The translations under genes were made by a program, and so were the position numbers. From NCBI GenBank assembly GCA_964430295.1, contig CAYSEV010000003.1, positions 1 to 64,000 of the forward strand: a stretch of 64,000 nucleotides of DNA, read 5' to 3'. Origin of the DNA: CAYGFH01 sp964430295 (GTDB lineage Bacteria > Patescibacteriota > Microgenomatia > UBA10105 > UBA927). Shown here piece after piece: positions 1-8,595 of this stretch (position 1 is its first letter; every line of letters begins with the position of its first letter). The notes under the pieces are model-generated. The model saw only the letters and a list, made by a program, of their open reading frames with translations. It did no database searches and was not told the origin of the DNA.

Positions 1-44
1 CTGATGCGCTTTGTGCTATTGCGAAACCCATAATACAACCGTAG
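1..44 (+). CDS. Possible 3' end of an upstream gene (partial)
   Basis: In frame 3 the first bases read DALCAIAKPIIQP and end at a TAG at 42-44, 12 bases before the PrgI gene. A small membrane pilin-like gene often precedes PrgI in such operons, so this may be its last residues. The stretch is too short to identify, and frame 1 is also open to a stop at 31-33. Confidence 0.2.
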   Translation, partial: DALCAIAKPIIQP

Positions 45-56
45 AATATTTATACC

Positions 57-1373
57 ATGGATCAGCATCCTGTCCCACAAAATGTCACGACGTTTCAATT
101 TCGTTTGATCGGTGATATGACGATCAAACAATTTGGATTTCTTGCTGCTGGAGGCATTTTGGCGTTTATTTCATATAAATTACCTCTCCCCTTCTTTTTT
201 TCCTGGCCGCTTACTATTCTTTTTGCAGTTGGCGGAGTTGGATTTGCATTCGTACCCATAGAAGAGAGGCCAATGGATGTATGGGTTTTAGCCTTTTTAA
301 AAAACGTCTACAGCCCGACGGTGTTTACCTGGGAACAATCAATTCCACAAAAAAAAGTGGCACCCGTTCCTGTTCGAACACCCATTCCGCCTGTGCAACG
401 TCAGTATGTTCAGCCGACTTCCATGCCTGTTCAACAGCATGTTCCGTCACAAACCATGCAATATACCCTTCCACAAAATACGGTAAAAACAACAGCAAAT
501 GTTGTTGGAACGATGTACGCATCAAAACAACCCACGCAAACCGTTACATACCCACACAAACAAATGCATGCATCTTCTACATCTGCGGGGTTATTTGACT
601 GGATATTTGATTTATTTAAACCCCGTGCAACAGCACAAATGAAACCTGTGGTACCGGCTGCCCAACCGACACAGGCTCCGCATATGTCCACCCCCTCGGT
701 AGTGGGATCACATTTAGATATATCAATGCCTCCAACCGTTGCAAAAAGGACGGTAGATCAAAAACCTGTTATTGAAAAGCTGCAGGATGTTGTTGTTTCA
801 ACGCCACAACCTTCTGTTTCTCAAGAAAAAACCCAACCGGTACAAAAACAACAGAGTATTCCACAACCTCAAAGAGTTTCACCAGCACCCCAACCGGTCG
901 TTTCATATCAACGTCCAAATGTAGCACAGCAACATATTCCATCAGCGCCGCCACAACAGAATCAGGAGGTTGTTGCTCATCAAAGAAAACAACCGACAGT
1001 AAAAATCATCACGCCTGAGGGGGCTGTCAAAGCAGGATTGCCAAGGCTTACAACATTTCCGAATGTAGTAACAGGTATCACAAAGGATAGCGATAATAAT
1101 TTTCTGCCCGGCGTTTTGGTCACTGTCAAAGATAAAGATGGTATTCCGGTTAGAGCCTTGAAGACCAATAGACTCGGTCAATTTGCAGCCTCTACACCGC
1201 TTTCCAACGGTGTATACTTTGTAGAAATAGAAGACCCCAGACAACGGTACACCTTTGATCGTGTACAAATAACATTAAATGGATCTGTGGTTCCAGCTCT
1301 GGAGATTATCACAAAAAGTCAAAAGCAGATAACACGAGATAAACTGGCAAAAGAACTATTTGGAACGACATAA
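57..1373 (+). CDS. PrgI family membrane protein with C-terminal carboxypeptidase-regulatory-like domain
   Basis: 438 residues. The first ~95 residues carry two closely spaced hydrophobic segments (about 28-46 and 48-66) and the 'VPIEERPMDVW' region typical of PrgI proteins, which are small inner-membrane components encoded with VirB4 in type IV secretion-like operons. Residues ~100-320 form a Pro/Gln/Val-rich low-complexity linker with one hydrophobic patch. Residues ~335-420 look like a carboxypeptidase-regulatory-like beta-sandwich ('GVLVTVKDKDGIPVRAL', 'TNRLGQF'), often a surface or adhesion module. This gene is followed after one base by the TraC-like gene and then virB4, so it is the first complete gene of the operon. 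Inference: it anchors the secretion or pilus machinery. The extended linker and added beta domain make it much longer than a minimal PrgI (~100-130 residues). Confidence 0.8.
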   Translation: MDQHPVPQNVTTFQFRLIGDMTIKQFGFLAAGGILAFISYKLPLPFFFSWPLTILFAVGGVGFAFVPIEERPMDVWVLAFLKNVYSPTVFTWEQSIPQKKVAPVPVRTPIPPVQRQYVQPTSMPVQQHVPSQTMQYTLPQNTVKTTANVVGTMYASKQPTQTVTYPHKQMHASSTSAGLFDWIFDLFKPRATAQMKPVVPAAQPTQAPHMSTPSVVGSHLDISMPPTVAKRTVDQKPVIEKLQDVVVSTPQPSVSQEKTQPVQKQQSIPQPQRVSPAPQPVVSYQRPNVAQQHIPSAPPQQNQEVVAHQRKQPTVKIITPEGAVKAGLPRLTTFPNVVTGITKDSDNNFLPGVLVTVKDKDGIPVRALKTNRLGQFAASTPLSNGVYFVEIEDPRQRYTFDRVQITLNGSVVPALEIITKSQKQITRDKLAKELFGTT

Positions 1374-1374
1374 T

Positions 1375-2040
1375 ATGGCAGACACAGTAATACCAATTAA
1401 ATCAACGACTCAAATATTCACCGAGATTGAATCAATTGAGCAAAATATTATTTTATATGTTGACGGATCCTGTTCGCTTGTCATTTCGGCTTCTGCTGTA
1501 AACTTTGGCCTTTTATCGGAACGGGAACAGGACGCGATTATCTCCGCATACGCCGGCCTTCTAAATTCTCTTTCTTTTCCTATAGAGCTGCTCATCAGGA
1601 CACAGCATAAGGATGTCACGGCATATTTACGCCTCCTTGAAGAGCAGGAGCGCAAACAAACAAACCCAAAGCTGGCTAAAAGTATTCATGATTATCGTAT
1701 TTTCGTTGCAGCCACAGTAAAAGAAAAGGACGTATTAGACAAGAAATTTTATATTGTTATCCCGTTCTCAAGCTTAGAGTTGGGTGCATCAGCCAGCGTC
1801 TTTTTTGGCAGTAAAAAGAAAGGTCTTCCATTTCAAAAAACCTATATTTTTGAGAAAGCTCTAGCGGCACTTAACCCAAAAAGAGATCACGTATTGCGAC
1901 TGTTAAATAGGCTTGGGCTACAGGCAAAACAGCTGACAAACGAACAGCTTGTAAGACTTCTGTTTATTACATACAACGCCGGTGTGCCAATGCCCGATGA
2001 AGATACGGTAAAAACTGCAATTTCAGCACAACAACCATGA
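1375..2040 (+). CDS. TraC-like N-terminal-domain protein, VirB4-associated
   Basis: 221 residues from the ATG at 1375, one base after the preceding stop. An in-frame ATG at 1360 would overlap the previous gene by 14 bases and is less likely. The protein has no signal peptide or membrane span. Segments such as 'IILYVDGSCSLVISASAVNF' and 'IFVAATVKEKDVLDKKFYIVIPF' resemble the TraC/VirB4 N-terminal beta-rich domain, as if the N-terminal half of a VirB4 protein were a separate polypeptide. Its stop overlaps the virB4 start (ATGA at 2037-2040), which implies coupled translation. Inferred role: cytoplasmic or inner-membrane partner of the VirB4 ATPase. The family assignment rests on sequence feel and context only. 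Confidence 0.65.
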   Translation: MADTVIPIKSTTQIFTEIESIEQNIILYVDGSCSLVISASAVNFGLLSEREQDAIISAYAGLLNSLSFPIELLIRTQHKDVTAYLRLLEEQERKQTNPKLAKSIHDYRIFVAATVKEKDVLDKKFYIVIPFSSLELGASASVFFGSKKKGLPFQKTYIFEKALAALNPKRDHVLRLLNRLGLQAKQLTNEQLVRLLFITYNAGVPMPDEDTVKTAISAQQP

Positions 2041-3974
2041 GCATACAATCATCGTTTCAAAAATTTATAAATCCTACACCCGTCTCGTCTGCGCAGTCTG
2101 CGCCAAAAATTGTTGGGCCTATCACCGTAAAAGACCTTATATCTCCCCCCTCTATTGAAGTGGATTTTGATATGCTGAAAATCGGCAATTTTTATTATCG
2201 AACGCTCTTCGTATCAGGATATCCCCGTTTTGTCAGTGCAAATTGGCTGGAACCGTTGATTTCATTTAACCATACATTGGAAATATCCATGTATATTTAT
2301 CCGACAAGAAGTGAAGAGGTGTTGGAAAATCTTAAACGAAAAGTCGGAGAGATGGAGGCCACTATACAGTCAGACATGAAGCGTGGCAGAGTTATTGAAC
2401 CATCCATTCAGGTTGCTTTGGAAGACGCACTTGCACTTCAGCAGGAACTCGCAAAAGGAGCTCAGCGTTTTTTCCAGTTTGGATTGTATGTAACCATTCC
2501 CGCAAAAGATATAGAGGATCTCAATAAAGCAAGTAAACAGGTGGAGGCGACACTATCATCACTTCTTATCGTCACAAAACGGGCCACGCTACAGATGGAG
2601 GAAGGATTCAAAACAACACTCCCAATGGGACAAGACAGGATCGTCATAACCCGCAACATGGATACAACATCCCTTGCCACGACCTTCCCTTTCACCACAT
2701 CAGAGCTTACTGCCAATGAGGGAATTTTGTATGGTATTAACCAGCACAATGACAGCTTGGTTATTTTTGATAGGTTTACACTTGAAAATGCAAATACTGT
2801 CGTATTTGGCAAATCAGGAGCAGGAAAATCATTCTTAGTGAAACTGGAAATTCTTCGCAGTCTCATGTTTGATACCGAGGTCATTGTTATAGATCCGGAA
2901 AACGAGTACGAGACTCTCACGCATGCGCTGGGCGGTGAGTATATTCGGTTTCACTTTGGAGCCTCAACAAAAGTAAACCCGTTTGATCTTGCCCTTCTTC
3001 ATCAAAAAGGGACAAAGCAGGAAGATAGTGAATTAAATCAAAAGATTCTTTCGCTTCATGGATTTTTCCGCGTTGTCATGGGAAAGCTAACGCCAACAGA
3101 GGATGCTCTATTGGATCGTGCTCTTATCCTTACGTATAAAATGAAAGGGATAACACCTGATCCGGAAACCCAGTCAAAAGAGCCTCCACTCATGGAGGAT
3201 TTATATAAGACACTCATAGGCATGGAGGACACAACGGCGAGAGGGTTAGCCGATCGCATAGAAAAATTTGTAAAAGGGAGCTTGGTAGGCATTTTCGATC
3301 ATCAGACAAATTTTGAAATCAGAAATCAGCTGACTGTTTTTTCCATTAGAGATTTGGAAGACGAGCTTCGTCCTATTGCTATGTATTTGATTTTGGATTT
3401 CATCTGGACAAAGGTGAGACAAAACCAAAAACGCCGTATACTTATTGTTGATGAGGCGTGGTATATGATGAAATATCCGGATTCTGCGGCGTTTTTAAAT
3501 TCTATAGCAAAGCGTGCGCGCAAATACTATTTAGGGCTTACGACAATTACTCAGGATGTTGAAGATTTTATGTCTGTAGATCTTGGAAAAACTATTATTC
3601 AAAACAGTTCGCTGCAAATGCTCCTCAAACAATCAACTGCAGCCATAGATCGCATAGCGGAAGTGTTCTTTTTGTCTGAAGGAGAACGCCAGTTTTTATT
3701 GTCCGCTGGCGTTGGAGAGGGATTGTTTTTTGCAGGATCTGCCCATGCTGCCATCCGCGTCATAGCTTCTCCACAAGAGACAGCGCTTATCACAACAAAA
3801 CCTCAGGATCTGCAAAAAGCACAGCAACAGGATATAAAAAAGCCAGAACCAGTAGCTCCTCCTATTCAAAAGACAAATGTTCCTATTATGACAACCGTCA
3901 CATCACAAACACCATCAACACAGACGCAAAATAGACCAATTTTCACAACAGAAACCCTGCCTGAAAAACCATAA
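2037..3974 (+). CDS. virB4: VirB4-family type IV secretion ATPase
   Basis: 645 residues. Walker A 'GKSGAGKS' lies at residues ~258-265 and Walker B 'ILIVDEAW' at ~468-475. The following 'TITQDVEDF' and 'IIQNSSLQMLLKQ' segments are typical VirB4/TraC C-terminal motifs. The N-terminal ~230 residues form the VirB4-type domain that precedes the RecA-like motor. VirB4 proteins are hexameric inner-membrane-associated ATPases that power pilus biogenesis or substrate transfer. The C-terminal ~45 residues are Pro/Gln/Thr-rich and probably disordered. The gene overlaps its upstream neighbour by four bases and is followed six bases later by the M23-domain gene. No VirD4 coupling protein or relaxase is visible in the window, so conjugation is not implied; a pilus or protein-export role is as likely. 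Confidence 0.93.
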   Translation: MSIQSSFQKFINPTPVSSAQSAPKIVGPITVKDLISPPSIEVDFDMLKIGNFYYRTLFVSGYPRFVSANWLEPLISFNHTLEISMYIYPTRSEEVLENLKRKVGEMEATIQSDMKRGRVIEPSIQVALEDALALQQELAKGAQRFFQFGLYVTIPAKDIEDLNKASKQVEATLSSLLIVTKRATLQMEEGFKTTLPMGQDRIVITRNMDTTSLATTFPFTTSELTANEGILYGINQHNDSLVIFDRFTLENANTVVFGKSGAGKSFLVKLEILRSLMFDTEVIVIDPENEYETLTHALGGEYIRFHFGASTKVNPFDLALLHQKGTKQEDSELNQKILSLHGFFRVVMGKLTPTEDALLDRALILTYKMKGITPDPETQSKEPPLMEDLYKTLIGMEDTTARGLADRIEKFVKGSLVGIFDHQTNFEIRNQLTVFSIRDLEDELRPIAMYLILDFIWTKVRQNQKRRILIVDEAWYMMKYPDSAAFLNSIAKRARKYYLGLTTITQDVEDFMSVDLGKTIIQNSSLQMLLKQSTAAIDRIAEVFFLSEGERQFLLSAGVGEGLFFAGSAHAAIRVIASPQETALITTKPQDLQKAQQQDIKKPEPVAPPIQKTNVPIMTTVTSQTPSTQTQNRPIFTTETLPEKP

Positions 3975-3980
3975 TAGTTC

Positions 3981-6296
3981 ATGGATAATGATAAAAAGCA
4001 AATACCACTAAATTCCTATTTTGAGGATGCCATTACGAAGGCGGGGTCTCAGGATTTTGACGTTCAATCATTTTTAACAGGGCTGGATGCATATGGCATA
4101 TTACCTGAAGACGTTACATCTATTGTAGCTCAACTACACACCGGAGATATTACTCAGCAACCAGAGTTAATAAAAGAACTTCGACGCATTGTTCAAACAC
4201 CACCAGAGGCACCTGAGGGATCTCAACTCCCTCAATTTTCTGAGTCTTCTGAAATTCAATCATCACTCCCTGTTGCACCCATTTCGGAGGGTAGAAATCA
4301 GGCACAACAGGATCTTGGAGAATATATTAGCTATCAACATGCACAAAGAAGTGACTATCTTAAGGGAAACATAGAATGGCGAAGAAAGGTTGCGCAAGAC
4401 TTTATAACAAGGCTTCGAAACGAAAGGCTCTATGGAGGAGGACCTGAAGCGGATAGTAAAGCACAGGAGATCATCGAAAAAACACTAGAAAATCCCATAT
4501 ACGCAAAAACGCAGGAAGAAGCGGCAAAAAAACTTGCGGAAAAAATCAGTTATGATGAGTTGTTTGCTAAAAACAGGGCAAAAGCCAGAGAAATCATCGA
4601 GGCGGCAGCAAAAGAAAAACCGCAAGATGCCGGAGTAAAATCTGTTATTGAAGAGCTGGTTGACATTCCAACCACATATGCAGTCGAGGCGGTGTTACAA
4701 AATAGGACGCTTGAAGATGTTAGACCGGTACTGAATCAGTATGCGGCTATTTCCCGCTCGATTGATAAAACCTCCGCTAAAGATATTGAGACAGCAGCAA
4801 CAAAGGCAAAAATTTATGCAAGCGTCTCTGCAAAGAGCTCTCCGAACATGGCTGCCGATACAAAAACCGTACAGGAGTTTAATTCAAGTATACGTGCAAT
4901 CCAACAAAACCCAGTTCACAAAAAAAGACTGGAAGAAAAAATTGCGGTGGATGATTATGGGAGATCGATTGTTGAAAAGGGCGAAGCGGATGAGTTTATC
5001 AAAAGAAGCGAGAAATATTCAGGGCGAGACATAAAAGGAAAAGTTACAGAATTTATGGCTCCGGCATATACACCGGATGATATGACTCTTGAATATTTTG
5101 CTGCGGAAGTTAGACATGATCCAACAGGAACAGCGACTCCGCACGGACTTCATAAAGCAGTAAGCCACCCAACTCATGTTGAGTTTCACATGCCTGATTT
5201 ATCGTGGATAATTACACCCGGAAAAAAGAAAGCAGGAACAACTATTGCTGGCGCCGTTGTAAAAAAGAAACTGTCAGATAAAGCAAAAGAATTAGGCACA
5301 TCGTTTTTATTAAAACTTGGAGTCGGAGCAGGATCTAAAGTAATGCTGGCAGGAGCGCCTGTTGTTGGTTGGGTAATATTATTGGCGACGACCTTTTCCG
5401 GAACAATTAAAACTGTTGTGGTTTCAACAACCAATAAGTTATTAAATGGCGGATTAGGTTCCGTTAGGGCTGCAAATGGGGCGTTTTCAGAATTCATTCA
5501 AAACGCTCTCGGAACTACGTATAATGACCCGCTTGCTCCCAACGGGTGGTTATTGGCACTAGGAATGGCAATACTCCCGTTTTTACTCGCATTTCTATTT
5601 ACAACTGCGACGTTCGAAACTCAACGGGCTCAATTTATACCTATTGCTTCCGGAATTGCAACAGGGGGAACTCCAATAGACTGCACACAAGAGCCAGATA
5701 AAAGCGGGCCGGCGTGCAATCTAACAAAATGTGTGGTCAAAAAACCTGGGGACTGTCAGTGGCCACTGGAAAAGACATCAGGAGCTTGTATCATAGAAGG
5801 GCCATTTGTGGGAACTCACAGTTCCTGCAGATTGTCCGGGGTAGATTTTATTTCCCGTGATGCTGATCAGGCCGGGTTATTTGGAGCAAAGGTGTTTACT
5901 CCGTATGCCGGAACGGTTGAAGAGGCCGTGTTTGGCTATGATGATTATAGCGGGCGTGAGGGCAGTCAGGATGGTGGAACATACGGCAATCATGTTATTG
6001 TAAAAACTAATGACGGAGGGCGGCTCATGTTTGCGCATTTAAGAAACATTCAGACCGTAAATACGGGTGATTCGGTAGAATCCGGAACGGTTGTAGGGTT
6101 TGTGGACAGCACGGGATACTCTCTCGGTGTACACTTGCATTACGAAGAATTGGGCCCGTCCAGGAGCTGTCCGAGAAGTGGGGCAGATATAAATAAATAC
6201 ACACCGTTTCCTGTTCCTCCTTGTGAAGGGTTCGCTGACTGCGACGCAAAATTAAAAGCTGCCGGTTACGCAGCGTGTTTATCAGAAATGCCATGA
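3981..6296 (+). CDS. Large membrane protein with degenerate C-terminal M23 (LytM) domain
   Basis: 771 residues. The N-terminal ~440 residues are charged, helical and cytoplasmic-looking. Two strong hydrophobic segments follow at about 450-475 and 520-545, then a Cys-rich stretch (~570-615) and a C-terminal M23/LytM fold. In that fold the HxH motif is intact ('GVHLHYEE', H718/H720), 'FAHL' supplies H686, and D622 in 'SGVDF' is present. The first zinc ligand, the His expected four residues before that Asp, is Leu618. M23 enzymes cleave peptidoglycan cross-links; loss of a zinc ligand suggests a non-catalytic binding or activator role, as in EnvC-like LytM proteins. Its position behind VirB4 suggests the envelope-spanning or VirB6-like part of the secretion apparatus. 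The stop overlaps the next start (ATGA, 6293-6296). Confidence 0.78.
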   Translation: MDNDKKQIPLNSYFEDAITKAGSQDFDVQSFLTGLDAYGILPEDVTSIVAQLHTGDITQQPELIKELRRIVQTPPEAPEGSQLPQFSESSEIQSSLPVAPISEGRNQAQQDLGEYISYQHAQRSDYLKGNIEWRRKVAQDFITRLRNERLYGGGPEADSKAQEIIEKTLENPIYAKTQEEAAKKLAEKISYDELFAKNRAKAREIIEAAAKEKPQDAGVKSVIEELVDIPTTYAVEAVLQNRTLEDVRPVLNQYAAISRSIDKTSAKDIETAATKAKIYASVSAKSSPNMAADTKTVQEFNSSIRAIQQNPVHKKRLEEKIAVDDYGRSIVEKGEADEFIKRSEKYSGRDIKGKVTEFMAPAYTPDDMTLEYFAAEVRHDPTGTATPHGLHKAVSHPTHVEFHMPDLSWIITPGKKKAGTTIAGAVVKKKLSDKAKELGTSFLLKLGVGAGSKVMLAGAPVVGWVILLATTFSGTIKTVVVSTTNKLLNGGLGSVRAANGAFSEFIQNALGTTYNDPLAPNGWLLALGMAILPFLLAFLFTTATFETQRAQFIPIASGIATGGTPIDCTQEPDKSGPACNLTKCVVKKPGDCQWPLEKTSGACIIEGPFVGTHSSCRLSGVDFISRDADQAGLFGAKVFTPYAGTVEEAVFGYDDYSGREGSQDGGTYGNHVIVKTNDGGRLMFAHLRNIQTVNTGDSVESGTVVGFVDSTGYSLGVHLHYEELGPSRSCPRSGADINKYTPFPVPPCEGFADCDAKLKAAGYAACLSEMP

Positions 6297-7270
6297 AACG
6301 ATTTTTAATTATCATTATTATTTTCTTCATGTTGTTTGGTGTCAGTTTTTTATGGTTTTCTTCATCCGAAAAAAACAAGACGCCCACTCAAACCACAATT
6401 ACTCCTACTCGCGTGGTCTCGGCCATATCTGCACCAAGAACGTTGACGTTTCCTGGCGATGATTCTGTGGTTTTTTCATACACTAGCCACCCCCCTCAGT
6501 TTCCGGAAGAATTACCTTCGTATGCCGTAACATATCCGCCGAAGATAGAAGAGGCGGTTGCGTCACTTGCAAAACAATGGGGGTTCGTCGTTCCTGTCAA
6601 GAAGCCGGTTCCATATGTATATGACTGGATAGAGAAGGAAAAACACATGTCTGTAAACACAAAAACAAACACGCTTTCTTTCTCATATTTTTATCCGTCT
6701 GTTAATTCGTCTATGAATGGAAGGTTAACAGTGGAGACAGTGATAAAAGATATTACAAAGGCCGGCTTACTTCAAAAAAGTCTTGTTTTCGTTGAAGCAA
6801 AAAAAGAAATCAACGCAACGTCTGGAGAGGGATTAGATTCAACCATATACCCTTCTACATTTATTTCATATCAATATAAAGTGGCAGATCAGCCATATCC
6901 ATTCATTTTTACGGGCGCAAACCAATATGCAGCGACCATAAGAATACTCGACCGTGGAGACATTGTGTCTTTTTCTATTAGAATTCCTCCTTTTGTAAAG
7001 CCTCTGCAACTAAAAAAAACGATATCTGCGGAAGAAATACTACAATCATTAAATGAACACAAAGGTATTCTTGTGAGAGCCGGTGAACAAACCCAACCCG
7101 ATCCATATAAATTGATTGAATCGTTTTCCTCGGTTGAAATATCTTCCATCACAATTGGATACTTTATGGATGACGCGGAAAAAATATTTTATCCTATTTA
7201 TATAATTTCCGGCTCTGCCTACGGGGCAACAACGTATAAAGTCACATACTATTTGCGGGCCACTTTATAA
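6293..7270 (+). CDS. Membrane-anchored hypothetical protein of the secretion operon
   Basis: 325 residues starting at the ATG that overlaps the preceding TGA; an in-frame ATG at 6275 would lie inside the upstream gene. An N-terminal membrane anchor ('MKRFLIIIIIFFMLFGVSFL') is followed by a Ser/Thr-rich spacer and a mostly beta-strand extracytoplasmic domain without catalytic motifs that I recognise. It is the last gene of the plus-strand operon that starts with PrgI and meets the convergent dnaN gene with only eight bases between. Function unknown; by context it is a periplasmic or surface accessory of the type IV-like machine. Confidence 0.75.
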   Translation: MKRFLIIIIIFFMLFGVSFLWFSSSEKNKTPTQTTITPTRVVSAISAPRTLTFPGDDSVVFSYTSHPPQFPEELPSYAVTYPPKIEEAVASLAKQWGFVVPVKKPVPYVYDWIEKEKHMSVNTKTNTLSFSYFYPSVNSSMNGRLTVETVIKDITKAGLLQKSLVFVEAKKEINATSGEGLDSTIYPSTFISYQYKVADQPYPFIFTGANQYAATIRILDRGDIVSFSIRIPPFVKPLQLKKTISAEEILQSLNEHKGILVRAGEQTQPDPYKLIESFSSVEISSITIGYFMDDAEKIFYPIYIISGSAYGATTYKVTYYLRATL

Positions 7271-7288
7271 CTACCAACTTATGTAGTT
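7269..7288. terminator. Short hairpin between convergent genes
   Basis: AACTAC (7269-7274) pairs with GTAGTT (7283-7288) around an eight-base loop. It spans the stops of the plus-strand operon and of dnaN. The six-base AT-rich stem has no clear T tract, so a bidirectional terminator role is only tentative. Confidence 0.3.
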
Positions 7289-8382
7289 CTGACAGGCATT
7301 ATGATGTGAAGAAATGATTCATCCGTTGTGGATTTAAAGACTCCAGGGTTAAGTGATCCTGTCATTTCAAAGATCAATTCGCTTTCCTGAATATTTGATA
7401 AGAGATCCGTCAGAAATTTGCTGTTAAATGCCATTTCCCCGCCTTCTCCCGTCACTTGCGCATCTATTTCTATTTGGTCTTCCCCTATTTGGGGCGTGTT
7501 TGCGCTCACTAGCACAGTTTGATCTTTTATTTGAAGCTTTATTATGTTTGCGCTGTCTCGGGCAAATATACTTGCTGACTTTACTGCTTTTGAAAGAACT
7601 GCTGTTTCAATAACTACGCTGGTGTTGTGTTTTGTCGGGATAATCCGTTCATAATTAGGATAGTCGCCATCAATAAGCCTTGTTCGTATTTCAGTATCCC
7701 CAATCACAAAAAGAAGCTGATTGTCTTTTTGTCTTGCCAGCTGTATCTCTTTCACATCTTTTTCTTCGTTTGATATTTTTAAGACCTCTGCAATAGCTTT
7801 TGCCGGCACCAAAAGATCTAACCCGTGATCAGTGTCGGTTGTTTGTTTTTTAACAGAGAGTCTATATCCATCAGTTGCCGCAAAGTTCAGCTCTCCGTCT
7901 TTTTCAATGATTCTAATTCCGGTTAGAACTGGCCTTCCCTCATCTGTGGCAGCGCTAAACACCACCCGGTTAAGATTTCTCACAAGATCATCCTTATTCA
8001 TCGTTATGGCGTTTTTTAGTTCGGGTTGTGGTAGCGGTGGGTATTCTTTTGCTGCAATTCCTGGAATCACTGCCTTATATCCATTACAAACAATAAGAAG
8101 CGCTCCTTCTTTTTCTGACATGTCCACGGTTCCTTGAGGCAAAGACGCAACGTATTCACAAAGTAGTTTAGAGGGAACACAAACCCCTCCCTCTTCTATG
8201 ATTTTTGATCCCACGAGTACTGTTTCGGTTGTCTCCAGGTTTGTCGCTGTCACTTTTAGCCTTCCGCTCTCTGTTGTTAATAAGACATTTTGTAGTATCG
8301 GCAGCTGTGGTTTTGTTGGCACTATTCGTCCGGTTCGAAGCAGGGTTCTGAATAGGTTTTCCTGAAGAATTTGAATATTCAT
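7279..8382 (-). CDS. dnaN: DNA polymerase III beta subunit (sliding clamp)
   Basis: 367 residues, the normal length for the bacterial beta clamp. The order of clamp landmarks is conserved: 'RIVPTKPQLPILQNVLL' in domain I, 'ATDEGRPVLTGI' and 'AATDGYRLS' in domain II, and a C-terminal 'IIMPVRTT' matching the usual MPMRL-type end. The protein forms a homodimeric ring that tethers the replicative polymerase to DNA. It lies downstream of dnaA on the same strand, separated by a 213-base segment with DnaA boxes, as in many bacterial origins. A TACTAT sequence on the minus strand (8420 to 8415) could serve as a -10 element about 33 bases upstream of the start. Confidence 0.97.
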   Translation of the reverse strand: MNIQILQENLFRTLLRTGRIVPTKPQLPILQNVLLTTESGRLKVTATNLETTETVLVGSKIIEEGGVCVPSKLLCEYVASLPQGTVDMSEKEGALLIVCNGYKAVIPGIAAKEYPPLPQPELKNAITMNKDDLVRNLNRVVFSAATDEGRPVLTGIRIIEKDGELNFAATDGYRLSVKKQTTDTDHGLDLLVPAKAIAEVLKISNEEKDVKEIQLARQKDNQLLFVIGDTEIRTRLIDGDYPNYERIIPTKHNTSVVIETAVLSKAVKSASIFARDSANIIKLQIKDQTVLVSANTPQIGEDQIEIDAQVTGEGGEMAFNSKFLTDLLSNIQESELIFEMTGSLNPGVFKSTTDESFLHIIMPVRTT

Positions 8383-8595
8383 AGTAATCGAAACGTATCT
8401 TTATGTATATCTCTATAGTATTAGTAAATAGAAAACGGTGTGGAAAAGTGTATGTCTTTTTGAAATATAAGTCAACGGGCCCGTAGAACAAAATAAATAA
8501 AGAAAAGAAAACACCAAAAAAGCGGTGGAAAAACAGGTGGATAACGTAGTGGATAACTCACCCTCTTATGTGTATAAGTGGATAACGGAAAGAAG
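8383..8595. promoter_or_regulatory. Candidate replication origin (oriC): DnaA-box cluster between dnaA and dnaN
   Basis: Four same-orientation sites resemble the DnaA box TGTGGATAA: 8536-8544 (GGTGGATAA), 8548-8556 (AGTGGATAA), 8569-8577 (TGTGTATAA) and 8577-8585 (AGTGGATAA), each with one mismatch. An AT-rich tract (8385-8430 and 8485-8520) lies beside them and could be the unwinding element. A perfect ten-base palindrome ACGGGCCCGT sits at 8475-8484. Another exact TTGTGGATAA is inside the 3' end of dnaA at 8649-8658. The arrangement is the usual intergenic dnaA-dnaN origin type; the exact origin is inferred. Confidence 0.7.

Noticed and set aside
1360..1374. ATG at 1360 as start of the TraC-like gene
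   Set aside because: It lies inside the PrgI gene; the ATG at 1375 directly follows the stop and gives a cleaner start.
2462..2920. 152-codon open frame antisense to virB4
   Set aside because: Lies wholly within the Walker A region of a well supported gene; the translation is Ser/Val-rich and motif-free.
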